Positions 1 to 12,039 of a stretch of 64,000 nucleotides of DNA are shown one piece after another. The notes below the pieces were generated by a model. The model was not told the DNA's origin. It ran no database searches and saw only the letters and a list, made by a program, of their open reading frames with translations. Source of the stretch: Lepidonotus clava (Eukaryota; Annelida; Polychaeta; Phyllodocida; Polynoidae); contig OW387146.1 in assembly GCA_936440205.1 (NCBI GenBank), positions 21,080,458-21,144,457 on the forward strand, written 5' to 3'. Every line of letters starts with the position of its first letter. Position 1 is the first letter of the stretch. The position numbers were made by a program, and so were the translations under genes.

Positions 1-307
1 AATTGGATTGTTCAGATCCAAACGAAGACGATGCTTTGCAGATATGCAGAAGGAGTTCACAGCTAAACCAATGTTGTTCACAATGAGTACAGGTGTTCGT
101 TTTACTTGGAGTTCGTAATACACCACAGACATAGGCTGCGCTATTGCTAGTTCACCTATCCAGCGTTGTCCCAATGAAGGTTTAGTAGTCCTTGTCTGAT
201 CACCAGATTCCGCCACTGAATAGTGAAGTCTAACCACCCAGCTCCTGAACCCCAAAGGTTTGTATAGATCCAAACGTTTATCGCTCTCTACCCAATACAG
301 GTTACTG
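1..307 (-). CDS. Open coding-like block at left edge (partial exon, unknown protein)
   Basis: One minus-strand frame is open from the window edge up to an in-frame TAG near 322-324, just over 100 codons, which is unlikely by chance in this AT-rich DNA. The peptide is mixed and protein-like (for example LDLYKPLGFRSWVVRLHYSV, then RWIGELAIAQPMSVVYYELQ). I recognise no domain. A possible acceptor AG lies at 308-309, but its pyrimidine tract is poor. A short second open piece at about 345-390 ends in CAG|GTATAC, which would leave an intron of only about 40 bp. It could be a host exon continuing to the left or a decayed transposon ORF. Confidence 0.45.
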
Positions 308-583
308 CTGTGTCTTTTATACTAACCTATTATCAATTTGGTGTATACCTGCATTCCCTCTGCAGTGCTGCCACTGGCAGACAAGGCTCTCTGAATGAGC
401 ACCAGTTTTAGGGTTGTTTTAGTAACTTGGTTTTTATGTTTATGTTTATTCTAGTTCTAGTAGAGTCTGGTGACCATCCACTTTCCTTAAGCTATTCGGC
501 TTTACAATAAGCAGTCTAAATATACTCAAGTATTAAATCTTTATTCTATTCTAATAATATGGATGAGGTTATTTCTACCTCAG

Positions 584-713
584 TGCAATTTAATTGGCTG
601 TCTTCAAATAAGTCTGTTCTTCCCAAAAGTACAATTGATTCATTTGTACAATTTTATTATGTTGGTACCACTCTCATAGTTAACAAATATGATTATCTAC
701 AAGTAAAGATAAG
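584..713 (+). CDS. Candidate exon of a small plus-strand gene (G1, exon a)
   Basis: The exon follows a clear acceptor (TTATTTCTACCTCAG) and ends at AAG|GTGAGC. It is open throughout in one frame: two bases finishing a codon, then QFNWLSSNKSVLPKSTID and SFVQFYYVGTTLIVNKY, ending with two bases (AG) of a split codon. An ATG at 560-562 in the same frame is an alternative start if the acceptor is not used. The next exon (9811-9878) begins with the one base needed to make AG|A, arginine, so the phases fit. I do not recognise the protein. The intervening 9 kb holds a LINE fragment and several inverted-repeat elements. Confidence 0.45.
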
Positions 714-1093
714 GTGAGCATCTGTGTCAAGTCTCATTAGTCATTATCCTTTTTACCTCCACATTTCCTGTATTACATAATTAATTCACTAATGATGGGT
801 CATTATAAAAGATTAAATAGATAAATCTGACATTATGCAAACAAATAAATTCAAATTGGAGCGTGAGCATCACGTCTCCACACTTAAGTCCAGTTTTTAT
901 GGAATAATCAGCAACTCACCTCATGATTTAAGAAGGGTGTGTATCATGTCTCTCCTTAATATGATTTTAGCCCATTAATTGCAGGTAGCATGAATAATAT
1001 TATTATGGTAGAATGTGTCTATCAGCCTAGCTGCAAATTGGTCCTTGAGATGATCACTGATATGTATTGCATCCGATAGCGTCGAGTGATACA

Positions 1094-1256
1094 GGAGCGG
1101 ATACAGGATTTTGAAAAGGAGGGGGTCCGCATATAGGCTAAGTAACAAAACTGCGTGCATTCGTGCACACATATGCGACATATTTTTCTCTTTGGCAAAT
1201 TTAAGTCCCCACTAAAAGTGTGTAAACCCCCCCCCCCGATCCACCCAGATCAGGGC
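1094..1256. repeat. GGCGGATCCAGG-type dispersed repeat copy
   Basis: The segment runs from GAGCGGATACAGGATTTTG to a C-run followed by GATCCACCC. It shares its opening, a GTCCGCATATAGGCTAAGT segment and the G/C homopolymer runs with copies at 16520, 36595, 61408 and 63048. The better copies start CAGGGGCGGATCCA and end in the reverse complement, as a non-autonomous TIR element of hAT type would. Assignment to hAT is inference from the CAG termini only. Confidence 0.55.
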
Positions 1257-1543
1257 CTCAAGATCAGCAATTTTATCATTTACCAAAATTGATGGTATGA
1301 TTGCAAAAAGTATCAAAGAGGGACACTCAGATGTAAAATTTATTCATAATAGACAGAATCTTTAATCATGAGACACTGATCAAGATTTCCCTGATCAGCC
1401 AAATTAGTTAAGAAGATATGGGCCCTGGTAATCAGCACTTATCTTAGTCCATTAGGGTTGTTACTGCCTTATGCCTAGTATTTGGCTTTTTAACTTGGTG
1501 AGGATTTCGCCAGCTTTGTTGTCTCCCAGCTTCGGGTTCTGTG

Positions 1544-1572
1544 AGCGTATATATATATATATATATATATAC
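1544..1572. repeat. (AT)n microsatellite
   Basis: Uninterrupted AT dinucleotide run of about 25 bp. Confidence 0.9.
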
Positions 1573-2697
1573 TATTTCTTGTAGCCTCATACACGCCCGT
1601 TTCCAGAACTATTCATGGGGGGGTGACCATTTCCAAAAAATGGACTTTCTAGAGGTAAAATAGCTTAACGCCAGGGTACCATTCATAGTTTTGAAGGTTA
1701 GGGACTCTGACCCTTAGGGTAGGGATGTAGCACTATATAGTAGCTGGCAACATCTTGTGCAATGTTAGGACATAATCCGCTGACAGTATGGGTCACATCA
1801 CAAATCTGGTATACTCATCAGAGAGCCTTAAAGGATTAGAGAGAGTTTTTCCAGGGCCAGCAGAGGGCCAGCAGGGGTTTTACAGGGGTAGCAGAGGACC
1901 AGGATAAGAGGGGAGGAGGGAAACCTAAAATATTGATTTTTCAGAAAGTGGACCTGGCCCAGCTTTGGTGGGGGGTGACCCATACCCCACGTCACCCCCC
2001 CCCCCTCCTCCCCCCCTAGATACAGGCTTGTCATAGAACTTGTCGAATGGGTTGTCTATTAATTTCTCCTTCAGGCCGGGGTTCTGCTCATGCTAAACAC
2101 CACATTCCTCTGCCATACGTATCCTATAGATTTGTTCCACTGAAATCTTTAGAAATACGAAAATAAATAATTTTATCAGGATTACGTTTGGAATTCAAAC
2201 CCATGTAGGCCTATCAGTATTCTTTTTCACTGCTGACAGAGGTTAACAGATGAAGACATATGGTAATTAAAAGCTACTTGACACTTTTTTCTTTTGTATA
2301 TTTATCCCAGCGAGTTATACAATCTATTGTGGGAGAAGGTTTCCTGAACTTCACAACTGACATGTTTACCAATATCATTCACCATAATTGCCAATTTCAT
2401 GAATATGTGAGACAATATATGTTATTGGATTATAAAATCAGATGATAGTAAATGTCAATAACTGACATGCCAGTAATACCTGTCTGCTTATGACTGAAAT
2501 AAGAATTATAATAAGCTGAAACTTGTGTTCATATGTATCTTCTTCATTGGCAAAGTAAACTGACCCTAAACTACCAAGATCCATTGGCCTGTAATGTGTA
2601 GAAGATCAGACTCGTATGAAGATGTTCAATAAACTTATCAAAGAACTATAAGAAAATAAAAGGGACACAGTTATTTGTACGGTTCAAAAACTGTCAG

Positions 2698-4023
2698 TTT
2701 TTTTTTTTATTTTTTTTTATTTCTGAATGCCTGTGTTTACAAGTTCTTCCATCAGAAAAATAGTATAGTGACTTCAAATTTATATAACACAAAATAGCAG
2801 TTTTTATGAAATAACAAACATAATTCTTTATACACATTCTTAATATCACCCATTCAGATGATTATCCTCAGGTACTATATAATAAAGTTACAATTCGACA
2901 CCCTCTTTGGTATCATTTATCAATACAAAATATTTTCCCTATAATATAAATAGGTATTCCCATTGTTTTCGCTTTAATACATAAACGAGTACTTTTTTAT
3001 TGCAGTCTTAAAAGACTCCAAGTCAACCATTTGCTGTAATTCAGCAGGTAGTGTTTCCCATAGTTTTACCCCACGTATATAGGGACTCTTCTGGAATTTG
3101 GTATATTTAGAAAACTTAGTTTTCATCTTTACCTTTTTTGTACTATGTAGCATTTTGGTATGATTTGGGGTGTATAGGTTACATACATCCAACGATTGTT
3201 TATACATAATTTTTAGGAGGTTTCGCCTTCTCCGTACACACAAGCTTTCCAACCTGTATACTGTATATAGGTTTGATATACTACTTCGATGCATTCTTGA
3301 ATAAACATTTTCAATGATACGCATACCTCGTTCGTGTAATCTTTCCAGTTTACAAATAGCATCACTGTTGCTAGAGTCTATTAAAAAATCTCCGTAATCA
3401 AAATGACATTGTATCATGGTTTTATAGATTTTTAACGCAGTACTTGTAGTGATAAATTTGCGAATTTTTGACAATATACACAACTTTGTCTGAACTCTCT
3501 TAGTTATGTGATTTATATGCGTTAACATATCCAACCTATCATCTAGATGTACTCCTAGATACTCATAGGTATGAGTTTGTTTTAGCGGCACGCCGCCAAC
3601 AAACACATTTTCTAAACCTATTTCCTGATCAACCTTCTTAGAACAAATTATCATGAATTTAGTTTTATCCCTGTTTACAGTCAACTTGTTCATATTGCAC
3701 CATTTCATAAGGGAATCCATGTCAGCTTGGGCCGAGTGCACAGATGCATTCAACGACGTTCCACTACTTAACAAAAGTGTGTCGTCGGCATACATAATAC
3801 AAGAGTTTTCCGCCTTAAAAATACCAAAGATATCGTTAACATATATTATGAATAAAAGCGGACCGAGTATCGACCCCTGAGCAGTACCATAGCTCAGTGG
3901 TAATGAATTTGAACTGTTGCCTTGAATTATAGTTTTTTGCTCCCTGTGCGTTATAGTTGCTCCTGATATAGTAGAAAAATTGCTGAGCAGACAATAAACT
4001 CTAACAATCATCATTATCATCAC
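2698..4023 (-). mobile_element. 5'-truncated non-LTR retrotransposon (LINE), jockey/CR1-like
   Basis: Minus-strand LINE 3' part. The ORF at 2974-4023 gives about 349 residues with reverse transcriptase motifs: QGSILGPLLF at residues 50-59, the catalytic YADD at 78-81, a thumb segment with WCNMNKLTVNRDKTKFM at 108-124 and YEYLGVHLD at 153-161, then a basic C-terminal region. The fingers and any endonuclease are missing, so the copy is truncated at its 5' side near 4020, next to an ATGATG repeat. The 3' end is an A-rich tail seen as T runs at 2698-2730. RT elements of the jockey/CR1 group usually encode 800-1000 residues. The surviving ORF has no stop, so the insertion is fairly young. No target duplication was found. 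Confidence 0.9.
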
Positions 4024-4323
4024 TACATGGCATATTTTTTACAATTGATGTGAGGGTTTCTTCTTCTACATAATTATGTGACCGGTAGGATTGGTAACCT
4101 GGGTTTCTCTATGCCCGGATCAAGTAAGTTAATGATAAATACAAGCTTATTATGGATATTTTCCTAAGAAATGTGACCCAGGCAGAATTTTCCAGAGATT
4201 CAGATTTCTAAGCAAAAAAAAAAAAATCTATTTATTTATGAAATCTGCATTATGGATAATTTTGCAAGGAATGTTCTTTTTTTTAAAATTTTAAATGGGT
4301 GTTACAAAAATGAATGGTGTGAA

Positions 4324-4337
4324 GTTACCATGGCAAC
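4324..4337. promoter_or_regulatory. X-box-like palindrome (RFX-type)
   Basis: GTTACCATGGCAAC fits the RFX consensus GTNRCC-N(0-3)-RGYAAC. RFX factors drive ciliary genes in animals. No promoter or CpG island surrounds it, so function is unsupported. Confidence 0.3.
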
Positions 4338-4553
4338 AGAAAAAAGAATGATAAGATTGCATAGAGTATTTTTGTCAATTTTGATATCAAAAGCTTTTCA
4401 CTTTCCAGTAGTAAAAACTGTTATTTGATTGAAGATCTGTGTGAAAAATTATTGTATTTTGAGTAATTGTGATATATAATTAAGAAAATTGTGGTTCTTA
4501 ACTAAATATCATTTGGTTCAAGGAGCTCTTATATGGAAATGGAGCACAAAATC

Positions 4554-4621
4554 TATATTATATAATGATTGTGGTTAATAAAAAAAAGCAGCTTATATTA
4601 TATAATGATTGTGGTTAATAA
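4554..4621. repeat. 28-bp direct duplication
   Basis: The block TATATTATATAATGATTG followed by TGGTTAATAA occurs at 4554-4581 and again at 4594-4621, with a short A-rich spacer. It looks like a recent local duplication. Confidence 0.8.
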
Positions 4622-6429
4622 GTAAAAAAAAAATACAACAACAAAAAAACAGGGGTGTACCAGTGTGTACCAAGTAGGGGATTTCAAACTCCCATATCTC
4701 AGCCTATAATAGGAATATTTAAAATTGGTTCGCATTGTCTGAAAAGTAGGATTGCAAATTCAATTGAATACTTTCCCTTCTAGGATACCAATTCCAATGT
4801 TTGGTTATTGTATGGTATGCTTTGAAAAATTGGAGCACTTCCAAGAAATATTTAAAGGAAATACATATATAATGTAGAACGTCCTAACAGTAGGATGTCA
4901 GCATTATCTTGGTTAATACAACTCTTTCTTTGTTCCTTGCATGCATTTTCGGAAACAAAGCTTAGTGCATTGCACAGTTGAAGATGCCTTGTGCAGACCC
5001 AATAGTTGAACTGATGTTTGTGACACCATATCAATGTCTGATTAATAATTATCAATAAATAGATTAATCAAATAACTAATAGAAACATTCATATGGGCTT
5101 TATTATCATGTATGCAGTAGTAGGATGTGTTCAAAACATTTCTTATGAAAATAAATCTCCATTTAGTGGATCGCCTATTTTTAGCCGTGCAGTTCTCCAT
5201 ACCACGGATAACTGACTTACAGCATCGAATTTAAAAAATACATACGTCACCTTTCACCATCTTTTTGGGCCTGTTGTTGCAGTTAAAGTGTGTCAAAAGC
5301 GATGTTGGGACAAAACTTTGCTAATTCTATTAAATATTGAAATATATTCTATGGCAATAACCTAGGCCTATGTGAAAATATAGACTGTTAATAAAGACTT
5401 AAACTACATCAAGATAGATAACCCCCACCCCCCATGTGGTCAATTTTGGTGACCCACCAAAATTGGTTTGTTTACAAACATTACTGTCTACAGGCATAAA
5501 TGACATGAGTATTATGGAATTCAAATGAAGTTATAGTTAGTTATTATGCTTTATACTATACCAATGGCTAATGTGAGACTCTTAGAATGTATTTTTATGG
5601 TTGTTTAAGTTTGCAAAATTTTGTCATGTTTTGACACACCATGCTTTTGGCTACATTTAAGGAACCGTCTGTTGCACTGTGTATTTTAGGGGTCTAGACC
5701 CACTTAGATATGACATCGACCATGGACCATAATAATATATAATGTCTGATTCATTGTAAATACATGTAATTATGTTTCATAATATTACATATTTTTGAAT
5801 GACATTTGGATGTACCACCTATAATTGCATGGGCTATCATTACGATAATGAACATTTTACAAATATGCTGACTCGAAAAAAAGAAGAGAAAATAACGCTG
5901 ATTTTGTCAACAATATTGCATGAATAACAACATGTTGTTTACAAGCAAATTGATGATATGTCATTATTAAGTCTAATTTCTGCAGTCTCAGCATCATTTT
6001 TGCATCAGAACAAAGTAAGGTTGGTAGATAATTATTGTATCATTAATGTTATCAAGCCATACATTTTACTTGTATCCTTCCGAGACTGGAAAATAGAAAT
6101 TCTTATGTGTTCAAAATGCAAGGCTCCCCCTCCCAACCGACAGTTCAATTTCCTGTTGTCATGTGCTTATTGTACAAAGCTTAATGAAACTATTATCCTG
6201 AGGCAGCCAAAAATACCTTTCTTTAGTGCAACTGTTGAACACGTCTTTTGAAAGAGATATAATGGGAATTGCAAGAAAAGTTTTAAATGAGAAAAAAAAG
6301 TATGTGATGATTGTATCAGGAAGTAAATTGATATAAGTCACCCATTTTGTTATGTAAAGATTTGAACTTGTCAACATAAGAGACAGGGATGGTAGTTTTA
6401 TAAGGCAAGAAAGGTCAAGGATTTCTTAA

Positions 6430-6645
6430 AGCGTAGAGCCAATATTCCACATACCGATTATGATTCTGCTGTATTTTTATACGTTTGGTTTTATTCAAGA
6501 ATATTGCATGAGAGCTTACATCCTACATACTATTTGAAAGAAAATGTTAATACCTTTCTAGTGATGTATAACATGTCCATACTAAACTTTTATTCTCACT
6601 GCCGATTTAAACATTGGCAGCAAAATTGTCATATGGAATATAGGC
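6430..6645. mobile_element. TTAA-flanked TIR element, family T2
   Basis: The left end reads AATATTCCACATACCGATTA and the right end is the reverse complement pattern (ATATGGAATATAGGC). TTAA lies at 6426-6429 and 6646-6649. The interior has no coding capacity. Relatives occur at 10058, 16791, 20616, 48699 and 60117. Confidence 0.7.
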
Positions 6646-6938
6646 TTAAGGCTATTAAGTCCTGGACAGTAATTATGATTGGTTTAAACATCCTTTTCCT
6701 TACTAACCAGTTAAGATACACATCCATTGTTAGATTTGATTAAAAGAAAAAAAATATGTCGTGCTATATTTGAAATGCACATCTTCTTACCGAACCATGG
6801 AGACAGAGAAAAGCAATTTAGTGCACTACTATGGAAGTCTAATAAGGTGGAAGGCGTGCCTGGCAACTGACCCCCCAGCAGATTACGTAAACACTAAGGG
6901 TCAGTGGCCCCGGTCCTAATTGGGCTCATGAGGGGTGG

Positions 6939-7142
6939 GTTCCTAGTCACTATTTTCCACAGTTTTTAATAATGGGGACTAAACTAAATATATACCCCTC
7001 TCTTCTGATAGTTCTTTAGGATTCATACCTAAAAGGCTAACTCATCCCTATCCCTAGTCACTATTTACCATAATTTGTAATGGGGACTAAACTAAATATG
7101 TATCCCTCTCTTCTGATAGTTCTTTAGGATTCATACCTAGTC
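6939..7142. repeat. Tandem duplication, two units of about 100 bp
   Basis: Both units carry CTAGTCACTATTT, GGGGACTAAACTAAATAT and TCTTCTGATAGTTCTTTAGG with a few substitutions, so this is an older local duplication. Confidence 0.8.
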
Positions 7143-7319
7143 ATTGTCTTTTGATATATATATATATATTATATAATATATTCTTAAATTCAACATAAAA
7201 CTGTTGGACCTCACCCTCGACGGCCCCTCTCAGGGGAGGGCAGCCAGTCAAGTGTCCCAAGGGGGATTACTCGGGGGTCAGTGGCCAGCACCCCAGCGGA
7301 AGCTACTTTTCTTGGCTAA

Positions 7320-7743
7320 AGGCTGGTTTCCACATGTCGATGAGTTTGAGCACATCGGCAGCCAACTTAAATTGCAGCTGACATGACAACAAGTTGGCAT
7401 GGTTTACAACGACATCATAATTGTGAAAAACGTGAAAAACTTGTATTAACCTTTTCAACACAGAAACTATTAGCATTGGTCGCTGGAAAGCTGCATACAA
7501 TCATGATTTGTCGTCCCGTGGAAGCCTGTCTTAAGGCGCGTTTCCACAGGACAATGAATGTGATAAATTATTTTTTAAAAAAAACTTTCAAACAACAGCA
7601 ATTAAAGCCACCTTAAAAGATTTGGTTAGCAAGGTTGGAAAGGGTTAACATTGTCCTGTGGAAATCCACCTTAACTGGCCACTGACATGTGCATGCTGGT
7701 GCATGGCCAACGAGGGCATTCGTCTTTCAAGTGGGAACTAGCC
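7320..7743. mobile_element. T3 element carrying a nested T3 copy
   Basis: Outer ends are GGCTGGTTTCCACATG (left) and its diverged complement CAAGTGGGAACTAGCC (right), flanked by CTAA (7316) and TTAA (7744). A second copy of the same type sits inside at 7535-7670. The outer copy is more diverged at its ends than the inner one, consistent with an older host element. Confidence 0.6.
7535..7670. mobile_element. TTAA-flanked TIR element, family T3 (inner copy)
   Basis: TTAA at 7531-7534 and 7671-7674 brackets terminal repeats GGCGCGTTTCCACAGGAC and its complement GTCCTGTGGAAATCCACC. At 136 bp it is non-autonomous. TTAA at both ends is the hallmark target of piggyBac-type transposition. Confidence 0.75.
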
Positions 7744-8169
7744 TTAAAGGGAGCCAGAACCAATAAATTCAATGACATTTTCCAAACTCAACTTATCATG
7801 GAAATCCATACCTTGAGCCTATTTCTTGCAAATGTTAAAATCTAAACCATGAAATATGGTAGAAAATCATTAAAAACATGTTTTCCTTGCTCAACTCAAT
7901 TAATGTGGATCTGTAAAAAAACACCTCTCATGGAATTCTACTTTGGTTTGAGCTAGTTTTCACAGCTAATACATTACCACTGACCTTAACTAGACTCATC
8001 CAATATACTTATCTGAATTTTGAAAATTTGGTCAATTATATTGGGTCCCTTAAACACTTTACAACTGACCTAGTGAACACTCTTGGAGCGTATTTTGTTT
8101 TCTAAATTTACATATTTTTTTCACTTTTGAAAATTACATTACTTTTGGCCTCTTTTAATACATCTTTTA

Positions 8170-8542
8170 CAGGGTGGTCGCTCACAGGACTGGCTGTTGC
8201 CATTGGAGATGGTTTCTCTTAATACAAGGTACCCATGCTTTTTCAAAAATCAATGTAAGACCCAAAACCTATTCAAGACCAAAGTTTGGCAAATTTGTCA
8301 CATTTAATAAAGTAAAATCTCTTCAGATAAGGTTCGATGTATGAACACTCCACAAAAAAGTGTCATTTTGCTGAGAGGGTCATTTGATTTTCAGTTTCAA
8401 ATTAGACCCAATCAAAGACCTTTTTAAGACCTCCTGTTTGAAAAATATGAAATTTAATACCTTTTTAATGCCTTAAATTTGAAAAAAAACCCCAAAACAA
8501 TGAAGACCTTTTTAATCCGTTAAAGACTTCTGTGAGCAACCT
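8170..8542. mobile_element. TIR element with CAGGGTG ends and AAGACC-rich interior
   Basis: The left end is CAGGGTGGTCGCTCACAGGA. The right end TTCTGTGAGCAACCTG is its approximate complement. The interior repeats AAGACC/TTTTTAAGACC words. A better copy lies at 53798-54205. Non-autonomous; probably hAT-like from the CAGGG start. Confidence 0.6.
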
Positions 8543-8544
8543 GC

Positions 8545-9800
8545 ATGTAATCAGGGATTTTCCCGACCACACCACCTGGTGAGAAAATGGAACAAACTCT
8601 GGTTCAGTGGTTTGTCTGTCCGAATGTTGCTTTGGCGTCCAGCTGGCCGACAAAAAACTCTGTATCATGAGGTTTTCAATGAATCACCATTGGAACTAAT
8701 GTAACGAATCTCCCAGTGTCCAGATTTTACTTCCCCCACTCTCTAAAGTCCCCGTGAAGTCAGATTATTGAAACATTTTGTAACTTTTGTTTTGTTGCAA
8801 ATAAGTGTCTTTTGAAATCTATCTTACTGTTTGATTTTTTTTGGTGAATAAAAGTTCTCAGTCATATCACAGAACACTATCGTGCACATCATAAGTATCT
8901 TCAAACTTTTAATAATTAAACATCATATCATTACTGCACTAACATTGCTATATTCGTATGCTATTAATTCTATCCCAAATTGATACAATTAGAAAACTCT
9001 GCATACATAATTGTTGGAAAGGATCAATTGTGAATTGAATTGGATAAAACGCTACTTCCAACGTCTAATAGGTTCTAATACTTGATAACAACTAGCCGTC
9101 CAAGATCATAACTTACAAAAACAAAAGTTGAAGATCTACAATTATTTTTTCTTTATTAATCATCCACACTCATACATAAATGTTTATCCGTATTGTTATA
9201 CTCCTTAAAGATACCAATGTTTGTTATTTAAAATTATACAAAAGAGCCATACATTGAACATACACATGTCATGTTTGACACGTATAATTATATCTAAGTA
9301 GCCACGCATATTAATGGGAATACAGAACAAACAGCTTCCCTGCAGATTTTAATCGATGTTTGATTGTTTAAAGAGAAAGGAATAATCACGAAATACATAT
9401 GATAACCCAATATGGTGAAAATATATACAACGCAAAAATAAGCAAATGGATTGTTTGTTTCTGTTTCTTTTAAAGTAATATCCGCACCATTCCAAATACT
9501 ACAATATCAAACACCAACAGAATAAGAAGATCAATTAGTATTTTGTCATGTACTTACTCAATTAACTCGATACAAACAGTTGCGGATTAGCCCCTTTTCA
9601 CGGAAAATTGAAGATTTTTAAATGTAAAATTCGGCCAAAAATCATTAAGAACAATTTTTCAAACAGCGCTACCCTGCTTTCAAATTCCTAAATTCGCCAC
9701 TGATAGGCGTGGGCTTTCTGAAACTAATGAACTTCTAGTAGGCACAGTGTTCATTTTTTGAAAATATATACATTTCTGGGTGAGCAATGATTATGTATGT
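8545..9800. other. Non-coding AT-rich intron sequence
   Basis: Nothing recognisable apart from a fragment near 9600-9710 that resembles the 17.1 kb segment (TTAAATGTAAAATTCGGCC and CGCCACTGATAGGCG). It lies within the long intron of candidate gene G1. Confidence 0.4.
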
Positions 9801-9810
9801 TTTCACACAG

Positions 9811-9878
9811 AGATCTCTGTTGTAAACACATCTATCATGATGTTGCTGGTTCAACGGTGACAACTTCCACATTATACG
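9811..9878 (+). CDS. Candidate exon of gene G1 (exon b)
   Basis: A good acceptor (TATGTTTTCACACAG) and donor (ACG|GTAAGT) bound 68 bp that are open in one frame: one base finishing a codon, then DL followed by CCKHIYHDVAGSTVTTSTLY, then one base of the next codon. The start phase matches the end of exon 584-713, and the end phase matches the exon at 11537. Matching phases across three exons with good splice sites is the main evidence for the gene. The protein family is not recognised. Cysteines recur here and in the next exon. Confidence 0.6.
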
Positions 9879-10057
9879 GTAAGTCTATCAAATGGCAAGT
9901 CTATGTTTTAATTTATATAATCTACATTATGTAGATTTTACGTGTGAGATATTCAATATCTCAATATTCACCCTGCTAAATCAATAATTGCAAGTTTAAC
10001 TTAAAGATTCATTAAGAGCAATCATTGTATTTTCACAACTTACACAATTTGCCTTAA

Positions 10058-10269
10058 AGCCTGCATTCCACATACCAATTTTGATGATGTTGATATCATA
10101 TTTGTTAGATTTTCTTCCAGAATATGGCTTGACACCATACCTTCTTTATGCCGTTCGAAAGAGAACTGCATAACCTTTCTAGTAGTATGTAACATATCCA
10201 TATTAAACCTCAATTCCCATTGCAGATTTTTCAAAAATCGGCAGCAAAATTGGCATGTGGAAAATAGGC
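10058..10269. mobile_element. TTAA-flanked TIR element, family T2
   Basis: Left TTAA at 10054-10057 is followed by AGCCTGCATTCCACATACCA. The right end (ggcatgtggaaaataggct) is its complement, followed by TCAA, a one-base decay of TTAA. Confidence 0.65.
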
Positions 10270-10702
10270 TCAAGTTATTCACATATCAGCTGTAAAGTGT
10301 AACGCTACAGTCAAATGTGCAGTTTCCTGATTGGGATGTTCTTTGACATAGCATTGTTGATACATACTAGACTATTCCAACCACTTAATACAATGCTAGT
10401 CATTTTACTGTTTCCATCTGTGATACAGTGTGCTTAATTGTCCATTATTGACAATAACAATATTTCTATGGCAAACTACATGTAACCATATTGTTCTGCA
10501 GCTTTACATGTTAAATTATTGCATATTGCAAATAAATATATGCACATTCTTTTAAGTGCTTTCAAACGCAAAAATAACACTGCCAATTGATCTTGCAAAT
10601 TTGATTTCAAAGATTGATTCTTGTAGGTTTTCGAATTTTGGTAAATAAACTTATACATTAACCCTTGACAGAGCTTTTTCTCGACATATGTAATTAATAA
10701 TT

Positions 10703-10882
10703 GGGGCCTTCCATTAACTTATAAGTAGATCTACTTATCTGGGGGATAGGGGATCTGATTTTTTTTTTTAAAAAGATGTTCACTCACGTTCTTGTACAGT
10801 ACAATTTTCCATACTTAAGCTCAAGGGAGAGTGGGGGTCTGAACTTTTTGAAAATGTGCATATGTACTCAATGGAAGGCCCC
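10703..10882. mobile_element. Short palindromic TIR element (GGGGCCTTCCAT type)
   Basis: The ends GGGGCCTTCCATTAA and CAATGGAAGGCCCC are inverted copies. The interior contains a homopolymer run and CGTTC/TGTAC words like copies at 27766 and 28736. Non-coding. Confidence 0.7.
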
Positions 10883-11536
10883 AAAGTTATAAAACAGCAT
10901 TTCAAGATCAAAAACCTTTCACTGTATCCAACTTTTGTCCTCTCTTATCAAAAGAAGACAAGACAAAAAATGGGAAAAAGGCGAAGAAAAAAGGCAAAAA
11001 AAACCCAAAAAAAACTGGGAGTGGCAGCCCAGTCAGTCTCCCATGATGCCCTTGGGCAGTTGCCATGGGAAACGTCATCATGCCAGTCACGCCACCTGGC
11101 TGAAGAACACAGCACTAACACGAGTGTGAGAACCCAACGCCGTTTGCTAGAGCTTTTTGTACAAATACTGTTATATAGAATTAGAGACCAAACTGAAATT
11201 AGATTTTGAGATGAAAAAGTTATGTGACTAAAATATAATTTTGAGATGCAATTGTTATGTGATATAGGCCTACTTCTGGCTTGAATTTGAGGGAATAGGC
11301 CTACTTCTAGGCCTAACTAGCTTTGATATACATCCCGTAATTCTTACAGAATGGCATAGTTGATGTTCAACAATATGGAATCATCAGTACGTTCATTATC
11401 TCATACTATTTGTCATATAAAACCAAAGAAATGTAATAACATTTAGGGTTAAATGTTTGAATTGACATTTACAATTTTTATCACCTTTGACCCTTACAGT
11501 AACATCACAATTATCAATTTTGTAATTTTATTTTAG

Positions 11537-11610
11537 AACTTGGGTACAAACTTTGTGACTCTCACACTCTTGCTCTCACAGGTGGCGCTGTAGGCGTCTG
11601 CCACAAATGA
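11537..11610 (+). CDS. Terminal exon of gene G1 (exon c, with stop)
   Basis: A strong acceptor (TTTTGTAATTTTATTTTAG) precedes an exon whose first two bases complete the codon left open by exon 9811-9878. It then reads LGYKLCDSHTLALTGGA and VGVCHK before TGA at 11608-11610. A CACAG|GTGGCG donor-like site inside would be an alternative end. An AATAAA at 11886-11891 is a suitable poly-A signal. With the two earlier exons the model encodes roughly 90-100 residues visible here, perhaps the C-terminus of a larger protein if exons lie left of the window. Function unknown. Confidence 0.6.
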
Positions 11611-11885
11611 AAAAAGGCGGCAAAGTTTGGTCCGATTATCGTCTGCTAAGATAACCCTGGCTTATTCAACTAAATACCAGTCTTTCAGCCAGGTACAGTG
11701 CCTTAATACATCCTCCTCCCCTCCATTTGTTTCATCTATTTCCAGAAAAAGGGCTTTATGATAAACTAGATCTGTAGTCTTCATTTCGGTACACAGAACA
11801 CCGCAAGGCGATAGCGACAGAATCGGCTATTTTCCAAGCTCATTCATCACGTGTTGCGCGTAAAAAGTAGACATTGCTCACACAA

Positions 11886-11891
11886 AATAAA
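11886..11891 (+). terminator. Poly-A signal, candidate for gene G1
   Basis: AATAAA about 275 bp after the G1 stop codon. Confidence 0.4.
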
Positions 11892-12039
11892 CTGTTAGGG
11901 ACAGTCGTATGAAAGTATTTGGAGTTTATATGAAGGTATTCAGAATGTCAGGACGGATGGGGGAGGGGGGGGGGGGGGGTTATAAGAGACACTGGCCAAT
12001 GCTTCACCGCCACACACACACCCTTATACACACCACGTC

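Noticed and set aside
5958-6251. 97-codon frame starting MSLLSLISAVSASFLHQNK with a GTAAGG
   Set aside because: Signal-peptide look is weak; no promoter, acceptor or partner exon.
10856-11209. 117-codon open frame with Lys-rich stretch
   Set aside because: Starts inside a TIR element end and runs through an A-rich tract; no splice or domain support.
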